Part shown: positions 54,251-64,000 of the stretch, one piece after another
Position numbering within the stretch: position 1 is the stretch's first letter
Layout of the letters: every line of letters begins with the position of its first letter
Source of the DNA: Rhodopirellula europaea 6C
Lineage (GTDB): Bacteria; Planctomycetota; Planctomycetia; Pirellulales; Pirellulaceae
Reading direction: 5' to 3'
Assembly: GCF_000338295.1 (NCBI RefSeq)
Contig: NZ_ANMO01000246.1
Location: 1-64,000 of the forward strand
DNA length: 64,000 bases
Position numbers and translations under genes: made by a program
Notes under the pieces: generated by a model
Told to the model about the DNA's origin: nothing
Databases searched by the model: none
The model's input: the letters and a program-made list of their open reading frames with translations, nothing else

Positions 54251-55021
54251 ATGCAAGGACCGAACAACCATCCGGGAACGACAGGACAGAAAGCAGCCGC
54301 GTACGGCGTGCATGTGCTGACCGCGTCCGGGATCCTTCCCGCCTCTCTGGCGATGCATGAAATCATCCAGCCCGACTGCGATCCGCGGCTCGTGTTTATT
54401 TGGTTGCTCTTAACCACATTCATTGACGCGATTGATGGGCCACTTGCTCGCCGGTTCAGAGTGAAGACTCTCGCCAAATCAATCGATGGACGGACGATCG
54501 ATGACTTGTTGGACTACCTTACTTTCGCGTTCATCCCACTGATGTTGGTTTGGCGAATGGATTGGTTGCCAGATGGACTTGGGTTCACGGTCGCGATTGC
54601 CATGGGAGCCAGCCTATTCGGATTTGCACACTCGAACGCCAAGGATGAGCAAAATGGGTTCTTCCGCGGATTCCCATCGTACTGGAACGTTGCAGCGTTC
54701 TATGCTGGCTTGCTGCACCATTGGTGGGGCCCGTGGCCAGTCGCGGTGATGATATGGCTGTTGGCCGGATTGACCGTCATGCCGATTTGGTTGATCTATC
54801 CCAACCTCGCACCTGCAAAACATCGAACCTGGTTGCTGGCTGGAGCGGGCATCTGGGCGATATTACTTGTCGCTATGTTGCCAATGTATCCCCGGCCTCC
54901 AGCTTGGCTGGTTTTAGTCTCGCTCGGCTATCCCATCTTGTACTCTGCGACGTCGTACGCATTGTCTCGAAATCGGACGGATGAGACGGAAGAACCAAAG
55001 GTCACGCAAACTTCTGCGTGA
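54251..55021 (+). CDS. CDP-alcohol phosphatidyltransferase (phosphatidylcholine synthase-like)
   Basis: The 256-residue membrane protein carries the CDP-alcohol motif: DAIDGPLARRFRVKTLAKSIDGRTIDDLLDYLTF, i.e. DxxDGxxAR...G...D...D. The DGRTIDDLLDYLTF continuation matches phosphatidylcholine synthases (Pcs), which use CDP-diacylglycerol and free choline. About six further helices follow. The ATG at 54251 is 3 bases after an alternative GTG, and the gene is 3 bases from the EEP stop, so the two are likely an operon. Other alcohols are possible. Confidence 0.85.
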   Translation: MQGPNNHPGTTGQKAAAYGVHVLTASGILPASLAMHEIIQPDCDPRLVFIWLLLTTFIDAIDGPLARRFRVKTLAKSIDGRTIDDLLDYLTFAFIPLMLVWRMDWLPDGLGFTVAIAMGASLFGFAHSNAKDEQNGFFRGFPSYWNVAAFYAGLLHHWWGPWPVAVMIWLLAGLTVMPIWLIYPNLAPAKHRTWLLAGAGIWAILLVAMLPMYPRPPAWLVLVSLGYPILYSATSYALSRNRTDETEEPKVTQTSA

Positions 55022-55150
55022 TAGCCACATTAACTTCTTGGAAACGCCCGCAGTCGCGGCCGCTAAAGCTTCCTGAACTTCGACGACGGGTCGGTTTGGC
55101 ACGTTGTTCGCAACGGCTGTCGGAGGTTATCCCCACCCCAAAGAGTATTT

Positions 55151-55645
55151 ATGCCAACCACACCGCCCCACGATCCTGACCATTCTCGAAGGTGCGTGAT
55201 CGCGGACGACGTCCGTGTCATCCGAGAACAACTGGGTCAATGGATGCGAGAACTCGGGTATTCAGTTGTGCATGCATCCTGCGGTGCGACTGCCCTTGCT
55301 GAACTCCGCCGCCAATCGCCCGACATCTTGATCGCTGACATCGACATGCCACATCTCAGCGGCTTGCATTTGCTGCAAACGGTGCGATCCGACGCCGACC
55401 CGAATGTCGCGGCGATCCCCGTCGTTGTTTCTAGTAGCTTGGAAGATGGAGAAATCCAGCGAATGGTCGGAGCGCTCGGTGGAAGCGCCTATCTAAAGAA
55501 GCCAGTTTCGAAAGAGCAGCTGATTGCCTGCGTGAACTATCTAACTCAAGGCAACACGGCGATACCGCCAGAAGGGAACGTGTCGGCGTCGCATTCGGTG
55601 TCCGCACGATTCCGCCGGATCGCGTCCGAATTTCGCGAATTCTGA
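55151..55645 (+). CDS. Single-domain response regulator
   Basis: The 164-residue protein is a receiver: Asp19/Asp20 (VIADDV), phospho-acceptor Asp63 or so (ILIADIDMPHLSG), a VVVSSSLEDGE switch region and Lys117 or so (YLKKPVSKE). A short Ser-rich tail follows. It precedes the large hybrid kinase gene by 442 bases and is the nearest candidate partner. Confidence 0.85.
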   Translation: MPTTPPHDPDHSRRCVIADDVRVIREQLGQWMRELGYSVVHASCGATALAELRRQSPDILIADIDMPHLSGLHLLQTVRSDADPNVAAIPVVVSSSLEDGEIQRMVGALGGSAYLKKPVSKEQLIACVNYLTQGNTAIPPEGNVSASHSVSARFRRIASEFREF

Positions 55646-56087
55646 TCTCGAGACCTCGCCGACCTCATTGCATGAGACTCGCAACTGAGAGTCGCTTGGC
55701 TGGAGAATGGCCATATTGATCGAATTCCATTCGCGGATAGATCTTGGGTGCATGATCGGGCAGCCGAGCGTCAAGCAACCTACGTCACGCGAATTGGATT
55801 ATTCGGATTCGCCAGGATAGCTCGCGTTGAAATTCCTGCCTGATTTGCGGGGTTTGCTCTCTTTGATTGACAGCGAGGCCGGCTTTCGTAAACTGAAATG
55901 GCACTTATTTTGCAGAGGTCCATATTCGTCCGGACCGGTCGTTTTGCAGTCCATATCGACCGGGCAGTGACAATCCTGCGATTCGCTCATTGTTGATACC
56001 CAATTCGTTGGCTTCTCGCCCGGTGCACAACTCGCCATGAGTGAAGGGTGCCTGTAGACGGCAACCAGTTCTTTCACACCATCATCT
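55646..56087. other. Intergenic region upstream of the hybrid kinase
   Basis: These 442 bases hold no convincing gene. An open frame on the minus strand (about 100 codons) lacks family resemblance. The promoter of the CheB-CheR kinase gene is presumably here. Confidence 0.5.
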
Positions 56088-59000
56088 ATGGCTGACACCA
56101 AAGCTTTTCAGAACGTTTCGTTTGGGACGGATACCAAGCGCGAAATTGTTGCCTCGCCTCCACGCGGAACACACCAGCATGTTGTAGGCATCGGGGCTTC
56201 AGCCGGTGGCCTCGAAGCACTCGAACAGCTTTTCGGAAAGATGCCGGTCGCCACTGGGATGACTTTTGTCGTCGTCCAGCATCTATCACCGGACTTCAAG
56301 AGCCACATGGATGAATTGCTTCGGCGAGTCACGAACATCCCGGTCGAAGTCGTCGACAATGGTGTCGAGGTTCAACCTGACACGATCTATCTGATTCCTG
56401 CCAAGAAAGAGATGGTCATTAGCAATGGCAAGTTGTTGCTGACTGATCGAGGCAGCGAAAAGATATTGACCCACCCTATCGACCAGTTCTTACGGTCACT
56501 GGCTCAGGACCTTCAAGAACGATCGATCGGGATCATATTGTCCGGCACCGGCAGCGATGGCTCTCGCGGCATCGTAGAGATCAGCAACAACGGAGGCCTG
56601 GTGGTCATTCAAGACCCTTCGACGTGCAAGTTCGATTCAATGCCGGTCAACGCTCGCAACACCGGGCACGTCGACCTCGAATTGGCTCCCGCAAAAATGG
56701 GCGAGGCCTTGCAGCAGTACTTGTTCGATGGGCAAAGCCCCGAGGCAGATCGGACGATCCATATTGAGGAGATCAAGCGATCTGGTTTGGACCGTGTGTT
56801 TCAACTCCTCAAGAAAAATCATGGGATCAACTTCAATCACTACAAATCGGGCACCGTGCATCGCCGAATCCAACGACGAATGGATTTGTTGCATCTCGAT
56901 AGCCTGACCGAATACGTCGATCACATCAACGAGAACGCCGATGAGGTGAACGAACTCTATCGCGATCTGCTGATTGGCGTGACAAAGTTTTTTCGTGACC
57001 GCGATGCTTTCGATGCTCTTGAACAACGCGTCATTCCCGAATTGATCGAAAAAGCCGATGACACGATCCGCATTTGGGTCTGTGGTTGCGCAACGGGCGA
57101 GGAAGCCTACACGATTTCCATGTTGTTGCGAGAGGGCATTGAGCGATCTGATCGAGAAATCGATTTCAAAATGTTCGCGACAGATCCCCACCGTGGTTCA
57201 TTGCGAATCGCTGCGGCGGGAACCTATTCAGACGCTCAGATGAGCGAAGTTTCGATAGAACGCCGCGAACGCTTCTTCACAAAGCGAGAATCGGGCTATG
57301 TGGTCAAGGATGAACTTCGCCGAAGCGTCGTGTTTGCAGCGCAGAACGTGATCAATGATCCGCCGTTTACGCAAATGGACCTGGTGTCGTGCAGAAACAT
57401 GCTGATCTACCTGCAACCACCTGCCCAACGCAAAACCCTTTCGCTTTTCCATTTTTCCTTGAAGGCCAATGGGATTTTGTTCCTAGGCCCCAGCGAAAGT
57501 GTTGGGGATATCGGCGACGAGTTTGATGCACTGAACACGCAATGGAAAATTTTTCGCAAACGACGGGATGTTCGCCTGCCAATCGAGCTGCGAATGCCTT
57601 TGACCAATCAGACGCCGTCACCAGTGTTGGCCCAAACGCCGTCGATGGTCGAGCCTCCACCACAACGACGCGGTGAAAACCTGCTGGAAATCTACAACAT
57701 CTTGTTGGCAAACAAGATGCCTCCCAGCTTGGTAGTCGACACTGACTACCGCGTCATTCATGTGTTCCCGGGTGCCAATCGATACCTGACCGTTCCCAGC
57801 GGGACTCCGTCAGACAATGTCCTGCACATGGTTCCCAAAGAACTGCGTGCATCGATCGCGGCCGCGGTGACGCAAGCGATGAAGCAACAAAACGTAGTCC
57901 ACTACAAAGGCATTCCATCCCCCGTCGACGGCCCCAATCATATTTTGGAATTGATCGTTGAACCATATCACGTCCCGAAATTGGCATCTTCCTGTGTGCT
58001 GATTCAATTCCAAGCGTCTGAAGTACGCACCGCACTGAGCGAAACATCAACAACCAACGAAGATGACAAACAATCCGAAGGCACGTCACTGGATTTTTCC
58101 ACCGCCGCACACACTCGAATCGAGGACCTGGAGCAAGAACTCAGCTTCAATCGGCAAAACCTTCAGGCCACCATTGAGGAGCTAGAAACTTCCAATGAAG
58201 AGTTGCAAGCGACCAACGAAGAAATGGTGGCTAGCAATGAAGAGTTGCAAAGTACCAACGAGGAACTGCAGAGCGTCAACGAAGAGCTCTACTCGGTCAA
58301 CGCCGAGCTTCAAGTTCGCGTAAACGAGGTGAACGAAGCAAATGCCGACATGGTCAATCTGTTGGCAACCACCCGTGTCGGCGTCGTCTTTTTGGATGAT
58401 GATCTGCGAGTTCGCCGGGTCACACCAGAAATCTCGCGGTTGCTATCGATCGCGCCCAATGACTTAGGAAGCTCATTCGAGGCCTTCATTCATCCGATTC
58501 AAGACGACCAATTTCTCGACCGCGTTCGACAGGTTCGCGACGAACGTGTTGAATTGGAATGGGAGGTCATTTGCAGAGACTCGTCTTACTTGATCCGTGC
58601 CCTACCGTACCTGCGAAATTCCGAGATCAACGGAGTCGTGATCGCGTTCGTGGACGTCAATAGCCTTCGTCGAGCCGAACGTGACGTATTGAAGTTCAAG
58701 TCCATGGCGGACCAGAACATCGACGCGTTGGTTTTGCTAGATGAGAAAGGAAAAATCAGCTACGCCAACCACAAGATGTGCGAGCAGTTGGGTTATTCGA
58801 ACAATGAACTCCTGGGGCAACCACTCACACGATTCAAATCAGAAACCGACCCAAAATCGTACGACGTTCGGCTCGACACATCTCGTGCGAAAGACGGAAA
58901 TCTGTTTGAGTCTTGGCTCCGGAGACTTGACGGAACCGAATTCCCCGTCGAGGTGGCTTTGACGCCAGTGCTCTTGCAGGGCAAACAATTTTTGTTCGCG

Positions 59001-61001
59001 TCGATCCGTGACATCTCACTTCGCAAGTCGCATGAATCGCAGATGCGGCTGCTCAGTGAAGCAGTCCAGTCAGCAGCAAATGGAATCGTGATCACGGACT
59101 GTTCGCTGGACGACAATCCAATCACGTTTGCAAACAATGGTTTCATTGAGATGACTGGGTTCTCTGAGCAAGAGATCATCGGTCGCAATTGTCGATTCCT
59201 TCAGGGAGAACATACAGACGACGAAACAGTGCTCAGAATCCGACGTGCACTCAAACGTGGTGAGTCAGTTCGCGAATTGATCAAAAACTATCGCAAGAAT
59301 GGCGAGCCATTTTGGAACGATCTTTACATCACCCCGGTTCATGATGAAGACAACACGCTGACGCACTTTGTTGGCATTCAAAACGACGTGACGGAACGCA
59401 TCGAAGCCGCTCGGCGAACAGAGACAAACGAACGAACCATTCGACTATTGCTGGATTCCACCGCCGAAGGATTGTTTGGTTTAGACGTCAACGGCATGTG
59501 CACTTTCAGTAACGAAAAAGCGGCCCGAATGCTTGGCTACGAACACGGAAGTCAGATCGTCGGAAAGGAGCTCGTGGATCTTGCTCAACCATGCGGTCCC
59601 GATCGGCATCCTCTCAAGAAAGAGTCCTTGCAGATTCTTCACGCGGTCCGAAACGGGGAAGCGATCAATCGATACGATGAACGGTTCTGTCGCAAAGACG
59701 GCGAAAGCTTCCCTGTCGAATATTGGTGCCACCCAATTCACGAAGACGGCAAAACTGTCGGCGCTGTGGTGACCTTCGTCGATATTCAAGAGCGACTGCA
59801 GGTTGAAAACGAACTGCGGGAAGCAAAGCTTGCCGCTGATGCGGCCAACGAAGCGAAGAGTCACTTCCTGGCCAACATGAGTCACGAACTTCGCACGCCA
59901 CTGTCAGCGATCCTCGGATTCACAAAGATTTTGCAGGAAGATCCTGATGAAGGCACGATCCAAGAATATCTCTCAACGATCCAGCGCAACGGAGACTACT
60001 TGCTTCGTTTGCTCGGCGACGTCCTGGACTTGTCTCGCATCGAAGCGAACAAATTCACCACCGCGACCAGCAGCGTCGCATTGGGTGAACTGCTGGCTGA
60101 TATCTATGAAACGATGAAAATGCGAACCCAGGACTATCAAAACACGCTTCATTTCGACGTCAGCGAACCACTGCCGAGAACGATCACGACGGACTCAGCT
60201 CGCCTGCGTCAAATTTTAATCAATTTGATCGCCAACGCGATTAAGTTCACGCCAAAGGGACGAGTCGAAGTTGTGGTGCGATTCGAAAGGATCGACGACC
60301 AATCGTTCCTACTTTTAAAGGTCATCGACGACGGAATCGGAATCGCAGACGAGAAATTGCGAACGTTGTTCGAGCCATTTGTCCAAGCGGACGCGACCAT
60401 TTCGAATCGCTTTGGCGGAACCGGACTCGGACTCAGCATCACCAAACGCCTCACCAATGCGTTGGGCGGGACGATCCAAGTCAGCAGCACCGAAGGCGAA
60501 GGCAGTGAGTTCACGATCCGATTGCCAGTCGATCCCGTCGGCAACATGGACCAACTGACCATCGAATTGACCGAGGAAAAAGACACCGACAATTCCAAGA
60601 CCTCTCTCGATCAAAACATCCAGCTCAACGCTCGAGTCCTGATCGCGGATGACATGCGAGATGTTCGCTTCGTGGCCCAACACTTCTTGAAGAAAGCTGG
60701 TTGTGAAGTGGAGGTTGCTGAGAATGGACGCCAAGCCGTCGACATGGTCGTGGCGGCGGCCAAAGACGGCAAGCCGTTCGAGCTTTGTCTGATGGACATG
60801 CAAATGCCCGAACTGGATGGTTTGGGGGCCGTGAGAGAATTGCGTGAGCGCGGGATCGAATTGCCAGTGATTGCGTTGACGGCGGATGCGATGAAGGGCA
60901 CCCGTCGCCGCTTGATCAGCGAAGGCTTTGACGAATACCTCAGCAAACCGCTGAAGGTCAACCGTTTGCTACGAATCGCGAAAGGTTTGCTGGACGCCTG
61001 A
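56088..61001 (+). CDS. CheB-CheR-PAS hybrid histidine kinase with receiver domain
   Basis: The 1637-residue protein joins, in order: a CheB methylesterase domain (Ser38, His65 and Asp157 form the triad); a CheR methyltransferase domain (about 225-490, with [12 protein letters not shown] and CRNMLIYL); a long coiled coil of NEELQ(S/A)TNEE repeats (about 680-755); about four PAS domains (760-1245); a histidine kinase core with His1266 (SHELRTPLS) and N, G1 and G2 boxes (ANAIKF, DDGIGI, GGTGLGL); and a receiver with Asp1570 (LMDMQMP). It is predicted soluble. The CheB and CheR pair with no chemoreceptor implies a non-chemotaxis signalling use. Confidence 0.95.
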   Translation: MADTKAFQNVSFGTDTKREIVASPPRGTHQHVVGIGASAGGLEALEQLFGKMPVATGMTFVVVQHLSPDFKSHMDELLRRVTNIPVEVVDNGVEVQPDTIYLIPAKKEMVISNGKLLLTDRGSEKILTHPIDQFLRSLAQDLQERSIGIILSGTGSDGSRGIVEISNNGGLVVIQDPSTCKFDSMPVNARNTGHVDLELAPAKMGEALQQYLFDGQSPEADRTIHIEEIKRSGLDRVFQLLKKNHGINFNHYKSGTVHRRIQRRMDLLHLDSLTEYVDHINENADEVNELYRDLLIGVTKFFRDRDAFDALEQRVIPELIEKADDTIRIWVCGCATGEEAYTISMLLREGIERSDREIDFKMFATDPHRGSLRIAAAGTYSDAQMSEVSIERRERFFTKRESGYVVKDELRRSVVFAAQNVINDPPFTQMDLVSCRNMLIYLQPPAQRKTLSLFHFSLKANGILFLGPSESVGDIGDEFDALNTQWKIFRKRRDVRLPIELRMPLTNQTPSPVLAQTPSMVEPPPQRRGENLLEIYNILLANKMPPSLVVDTDYRVIHVFPGANRYLTVPSGTPSDNVLHMVPKELRASIAAAVTQAMKQQNVVHYKGIPSPVDGPNHILELIVEPYHVPKLASSCVLIQFQASEVRTALSETSTTNEDDKQSEGTSLDFSTAAHTRIEDLEQELSFNRQNLQATIEELETSNEELQATNEEMVASNEELQSTNEELQSVNEELYSVNAELQVRVNEVNEANADMVNLLATTRVGVVFLDDDLRVRRVTPEISRLLSIAPNDLGSSFEAFIHPIQDDQFLDRVRQVRDERVELEWEVICRDSSYLIRALPYLRNSEINGVVIAFVDVNSLRRAERDVLKFKSMADQNIDALVLLDEKGKISYANHKMCEQLGYSNNELLGQPLTRFKSETDPKSYDVRLDTSRAKDGNLFESWLRRLDGTEFPVEVALTPVLLQGKQFLFASIRDISLRKSHESQMRLLSEAVQSAANGIVITDCSLDDNPITFANNGFIEMTGFSEQEIIGRNCRFLQGEHTDDETVLRIRRALKRGESVRELIKNYRKNGEPFWNDLYITPVHDEDNTLTHFVGIQNDVTERIEAARRTETNERTIRLLLDSTAEGLFGLDVNGMCTFSNEKAARMLGYEHGSQIVGKELVDLAQPCGPDRHPLKKESLQILHAVRNGEAINRYDERFCRKDGESFPVEYWCHPIHEDGKTVGAVVTFVDIQERLQVENELREAKLAADAANEAKSHFLANMSHELRTPLSAILGFTKILQEDPDEGTIQEYLSTIQRNGDYLLRLLGDVLDLSRIEANKFTTATSSVALGELLADIYETMKMRTQDYQNTLHFDVSEPLPRTITTDSARLRQILINLIANAIKFTPKGRVEVVVRFERIDDQSFLLLKVIDDGIGIADEKLRTLFEPFVQADATISNRFGGTGLGLSITKRLTNALGGTIQVSSTEGEGSEFTIRLPVDPVGNMDQLTIELTEEKDTDNSKTSLDQNIQLNARVLIADDMRDVRFVAQHFLKKAGCEVEVAENGRQAVDMVVAAAKDGKPFELCLMDMQMPELDGLGAVRELRERGIELPVIALTADAMKGTRRRLISEGFDEYLSKPLKVNRLLRIAKGLLDA

Positions 61002-61063
61002 GAACGGCCTCAGATTTGCTTTGGATGTGAGTTTTCAACGTTCCCGATCACAACAAAGCATTC

Positions 61064-62248
61064 ATGTCTGAACCGAAACCGGAATCCTTCCAAGCGGACC
61101 TGCGTAGCTGGCTCACTCGAACCGCATCTTCCGCCGATGATGTCGCCGACATGGCGATCCGGCGAATCCGAAAGCGTTGGGGTCGCAGCGGCGTTCCCCA
61201 AATTCAATCCTACACCGGATTCGCGACGGCTGACACGATTCATCTTCGAGGACGGGTTCTCAGCAACCCACCTTTGGATCCAGACTTCCACAACGATCGC
61301 TGGTGGCAAAACCTGACGCACACTTGGCGTCGTTTCGCCAGTGATGAGGTTCCCGGAGTCACGATCGAGGGATCATTCGCTGGCGTGACTGGCCAAACCG
61401 TCAGCGACAGCGAAGGGTATTTCGAACTCGACATCCCACGCACTGCCGACAACAGCGAGTTTGCGTTCTGGATGCCGGCACAACTCGCAATCGTGGACGA
61501 CGATCGAGTCTCACCTTTGGAGTCGTTTTCCGTTTGCGACGTCATGCACGTTTCATCCGAAGCGAAGTATGCCGTCGTCAGCGACGTCGACGACACGATC
61601 CTTCGAACGGGAGCCACCGACATCGGCACGATGGCGAAGCTGACCTTCTTTGGCAATGCGAGAACGAGGGCGCCGCTCGAAGGAGTCGCATCGCTGTACG
61701 AATGGATGCAACACGATGGCAAACGCTTTGGATCTCCCGTTAACCCGATCTTTTACGTTTCCTCTTCGCCGTGGAACCTCTACGACTTGCTGGAAGATTT
61801 CCTCGAACTCAACGCCATTGCAAAAGGCCCACTGTTCTTACGCGATCTTGGAATTGACGACGACAAATTCATCAAGCAAGGACACGATCGCAAGCTCGAA
61901 CAAACTCGCAGACTGATGAACGCGTTCCCCGATTTGCCGTTCGTCTTGGTCGGCGACTCGGGACAAGAAGACGCTCGTCTGTACGCAACGGCCGCGGAAG
62001 AATTTGGCCCGCGTATCCCAGCGATCTTCATCCGGGACATTGATCCAGAGACGATGAGTGACCATGACGAAAAGGTTGGCCGTTACGCCAAACAAACCGC
62101 CGCGGCGGGTGTCCCAATGCATTTGGTCAAGGACAGCATCGAGGTCAGCGTGATCGCCGAGCGACTCGGGCTGTTGTCGAAGGACGTTCTACCAGCCATC
62201 GAAGAAGCAACCCGCCGCGACCATGATCGTAAAAGCGGGTTGATTTAG
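61064..62248 (+). CDS. App1-like phosphatidate phosphatase (DUF2183)
   Basis: The 394-residue protein has an N-terminal beta-sandwich-like region and the App1/DUF2183 HAD-type core. SDVDDTILRTG (about 171-181) has the DxDxT catalytic motif, FYVSSSPWNLYDLLEDFL is the second motif and KLEQTRRLMNAFPDLPFVLVGDSGQEDARLY the third. Yeast App1 dephosphorylates phosphatidate. The gene may connect to the lipid genes upstream (Pcs-like, EEP). Confidence 0.88.
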   Translation: MSEPKPESFQADLRSWLTRTASSADDVADMAIRRIRKRWGRSGVPQIQSYTGFATADTIHLRGRVLSNPPLDPDFHNDRWWQNLTHTWRRFASDEVPGVTIEGSFAGVTGQTVSDSEGYFELDIPRTADNSEFAFWMPAQLAIVDDDRVSPLESFSVCDVMHVSSEAKYAVVSDVDDTILRTGATDIGTMAKLTFFGNARTRAPLEGVASLYEWMQHDGKRFGSPVNPIFYVSSSPWNLYDLLEDFLELNAIAKGPLFLRDLGIDDDKFIKQGHDRKLEQTRRLMNAFPDLPFVLVGDSGQEDARLYATAAEEFGPRIPAIFIRDIDPETMSDHDEKVGRYAKQTAAAGVPMHLVKDSIEVSVIAERLGLLSKDVLPAIEEATRRDHDRKSGLI

Positions 62249-62295
62249 TCAGCAGAGTTCGCCTGGCGTTTCAGCCCGCGAACAGATTGGATTCA

Positions 62296-63222
62296 CTACG
62301 CCGTGGTCGCTTTGGTATCTCGTTTGATTTCTTCGACCACGCGAACGGCTTTGGGTTCGGGGCGAATTCCATCGCCGTAGCGAACCGCATAGACCTGCGT
62401 CGCTTCCGCACCGAGCAGAACGATCATCGCGGTGTAGTAGACCCACACCAACAGCACGGCCAACGAAGCGGCCGCCGCACCGAGCTGTGCTCCAGGTTCA
62501 CTCATCGAGAAATACAACTGCATCGCGTAGCGGCCGACCAGAAACAAAATCGTCGTGACCGCGGCTCCAACGGCCACATCACGCCACTTGGTAATCGCGT
62601 CGGGCATGAACTTGAAGATTGACGCGAAGATGACGAAGACAACCAAAGCCTGAACGGCGAAGTTGGCTAGGTGAGCAACCGTTTCTGACATTCCAATCCA
62701 ACTGCCCACTTGATCACCCAGTGCGGTCAAGATCGAAGAGACGACCAGAGAGACCAGCAGTAAAAAACCAAGTCCCAAGATCATCCCAAAAGACAAGAAT
62801 CGTTTCGCAATCATGTCTTTGATACCGCTGGTTTCAGGGTCGGGCTTGACCTCCCAAACTTGATTCAGTGCCGCTTGCAATGCGGAGACCACACCCGTCG
62901 CACCAACCAAAATCCCAGCGAAACTCAGAAGCGTTTTCCACCACTTCCCCGAGGTTTGCTCGTGGTTCTCCATGATGGTCTCGATTTGGTCGACCGCCGC
63001 AGGGTTGCCGATCATCTGAGATGCCTGCGTTTGCAAAATTCCCTGAGCCTTCTCGGTGGCCTGCTCGCTGTCGTACATCACCGACAAGCTGAATGTCAGC
63101 ACGGTCATCATCAAATACAGCAGCGGGGGCAGTGCGAACGCGGTGTAATACGCCAACGCAGCCGCCAGCGTGCTGCATCGATCCTTCGAGAACTCCGAAA
63201 ATGTCTGCTTGAGAAAACCCAC
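62296..63222 (-). CDS. YihY/BrkB family membrane protein
   Basis: The 308-residue protein has about six hydrophobic helices in the YihY/virulence factor BrkB pattern: SKDRCSTLAAALAYYTAFALPPLLY, AGILVGATGVVSALQAALNQVWEV, then KRFLSFGMILGLGFLLLVSLV, and a LAVLLVWVYYTAMIVLLGAEATQVYA ending. Function is unclear; an old ribonuclease BN label is wrong for this family. The gene is 96 bases downstream of the sigma factor on the same strand. Confidence 0.92.
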   Translation of the reverse strand: MGFLKQTFSEFSKDRCSTLAAALAYYTAFALPPLLYLMMTVLTFSLSVMYDSEQATEKAQGILQTQASQMIGNPAAVDQIETIMENHEQTSGKWWKTLLSFAGILVGATGVVSALQAALNQVWEVKPDPETSGIKDMIAKRFLSFGMILGLGFLLLVSLVVSSILTALGDQVGSWIGMSETVAHLANFAVQALVVFVIFASIFKFMPDAITKWRDVAVGAAVTTILFLVGRYAMQLYFSMSEPGAQLGAAAASLAVLLVWVYYTAMIVLLGAEATQVYAVRYGDGIRPEPKAVRVVEEIKRDTKATTA

Positions 63223-63318
63223 GACTCCACCACTCGATTGAAAGGAAAACGACCACGTCGTTGTCTTTCAACAGCAATCGATGTGCCGATTGGCCCGCGA
63301 GCGGATTCGGCAGACGAA

Positions 63319-64000
63319 TCAGTCGGTTTCTCGGAGTTCTGGGAACACGTCCAGATCGAGTTCACGCCGTTTGATGACCGCCGAAATTCGAGTCAGAAAA
63401 TCGCTCTTCAAATTCGCGACTTGCTGCTGAGTCAGGTTCAGCTGCTCGGCCACCTCGCGATTGCCACGGCCCATCACAAAAAGCAGCTCGATCGCTTTCA
63501 ACTTCACAAAGTTGCCACGCGATTGCCAATTCTCGATCTGTTCGAGGACGACTTCGACGACCAAGTCTTGTTCCAACTCTCGACGTTCTGCACTGCGACA
63601 GATTGAACTTGGCAACCGAATCCCATCGGCTTCGACTTTGTCGCCGCTACCTGAGCCCGATGAACTGCCGCGTCCCAGCAACGGCAATTCGGGACGACGC
63701 CCACACTGCCGCAAGTGATCGGTCAGCTTGTAACTGCAGATCGAGAACAGATAGCTCTCGAGCTTTCGTCGCGAATCGTAATTCGGAAGCGAAACGAGGA
63801 AACCGACGAAGGTTTCTTGCACGATGTCTTCACTCGTTGCCAGATCACCAATCCGCCGACGAGCGTATGCCAACAAACGACCTTCGAATTGATCGATCAA
63901 TTGTTGCCAAGCCTGCGAATCGCCCTCGCGAATCGAACCGATCAAACGAATCTCATTTTCGCGATCAGGATCGTTGGCGGCGGACGGCGAGGGAACGGAA
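63319..64000 (-). CDS. ECF-type RNA polymerase sigma factor (5' end outside window)
   Basis: The frame is open to the right edge and no convincing start is visible, so the N-terminus is missing; at least 227 codons are present. Region 2 is DSQAWQQLIDQFEGRLLAYARRRIGDLATSEDIVQETFVGFL, and region 4 is the HTH IELLFVMGRGNREVAEQLNLTQQQVANLKSDFL. Between them is a Ser/Gly-rich linker. These fit ECF sigma-70 factors of the planctomycete groups, which often have accessory extensions. The regulated genes are unknown; BrkB-like may be a target or co-transcribed gene. Confidence 0.88.
   Translation of the reverse strand, partial: SVPSPSAANDPDRENEIRLIGSIREGDSQAWQQLIDQFEGRLLAYARRRIGDLATSEDIVQETFVGFLVSLPNYDSRRKLESYLFSICSYKLTDHLRQCGRRPELPLLGRGSSSGSGSGDKVEADGIRLPSSICRSAERRELEQDLVVEVVLEQIENWQSRGNFVKLKAIELLFVMGRGNREVAEQLNLTQQQVANLKSDFLTRISAVIKRRELDLDVFPELRETD

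Noticed and set aside
1-64000. tRNA, rRNA, CRISPR arrays and insertion sequences
   Set aside because: No cloverleaf-type motif, spacer array or transposase motif was recognised by eye. A dedicated search (tRNAscan, CRISPR finder) would be needed to exclude them.

Overview
The window looks like a piece of a planctomycete chromosome, most likely Rhodopirellula or a close relative. The main evidence is a surface protein whose N-terminus carries the planctomycete LEERRVLAA motif, a small secreted protein resembling the planctomycete-enriched TIGR03067 family, many small predicted membrane proteins, and dispersed intergenic repeats of a kind I associate with Rhodopirellula. I recognise no rRNA, tRNA, CRISPR array, transposase or phage module. 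Both edges cut genes: a giant beta-helix surface protein on the left (3' end missing) and an ECF-type sigma factor on the right (5' end missing).

Layout. 1-5 kb: surface protein, catalase with its terminator, AI-2E family permease. 5.3-10.5 kb: a translationally coupled trio (SbnA-like PLP synthase, FAD/NAD(P)-binding protein, fold-III PLP decarboxylase) with a C39-like membrane peptidase upstream; this is the best candidate for an undescribed biosynthetic system. 10.9-16.3 kb: redox and stress enzymes (PfpI-like, AhpD-like coupled to a flavin disulfide reductase, quinone-reductase-like MDR, SDR, DUF3140). 16.3-22 kb: an aa3-type terminal oxidase operon with CoxB fused to cytochrome c, CoxA fused to CoxC, CtaG and a triheme cytochrome. 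22-28 kb: MgtC, DedA, CheY-like, deaminase, zinc ribbon, DUF2945, SDR, Dps, GlsB and a PPOX-fold protein. 28.4-32.1 kb: a Tat-exported amidohydrolase and a secreted beta-helix protein. 32.5-34.5 kb: an orphan flagellin. 34.6-39.6 kb: an overlapping operon of two BON-MscS channels, DUF2254 and an AI-2E permease. 39.8-48 kb: hypothetical, YheT-like hydrolase, YflT-like stress protein, then CsbD, DUF883-like, holin-like and DUF4235 small membrane proteins, an M20 hydrolase and a YbdK-type ligase. 48-51 kb: NtrC-type regulator, Hpt-like protein, CsrA. 51.8-55.6 kb: lipoprotein, Pmp3 (a 59-aa gene), DUF421, membrane-anchored EEP-fold protein, phosphatidylcholine-synthase-like enzyme, response regulator. 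56-64 kb: a 1637-aa CheB-CheR-PAS hybrid kinase, App1-like phosphatase, BrkB-like protein, sigma factor.

As a whole, the window is unusually dense in families that in other bacteria belong to general-stress regulons (catalase, Dps, CsbD, YflT, GlsB, PPOX, DUF3140, DUF2945, Pmp3, DUF421, MscS). It also holds signalling parts that could serve them: a hybrid kinase ending in a receiver, an Hpt protein, an NtrC regulator, CheY-like proteins, an ECF sigma factor and CsrA. That link is inference from co-location. Gene calls rest on reading the translated sequences; no database search was possible.
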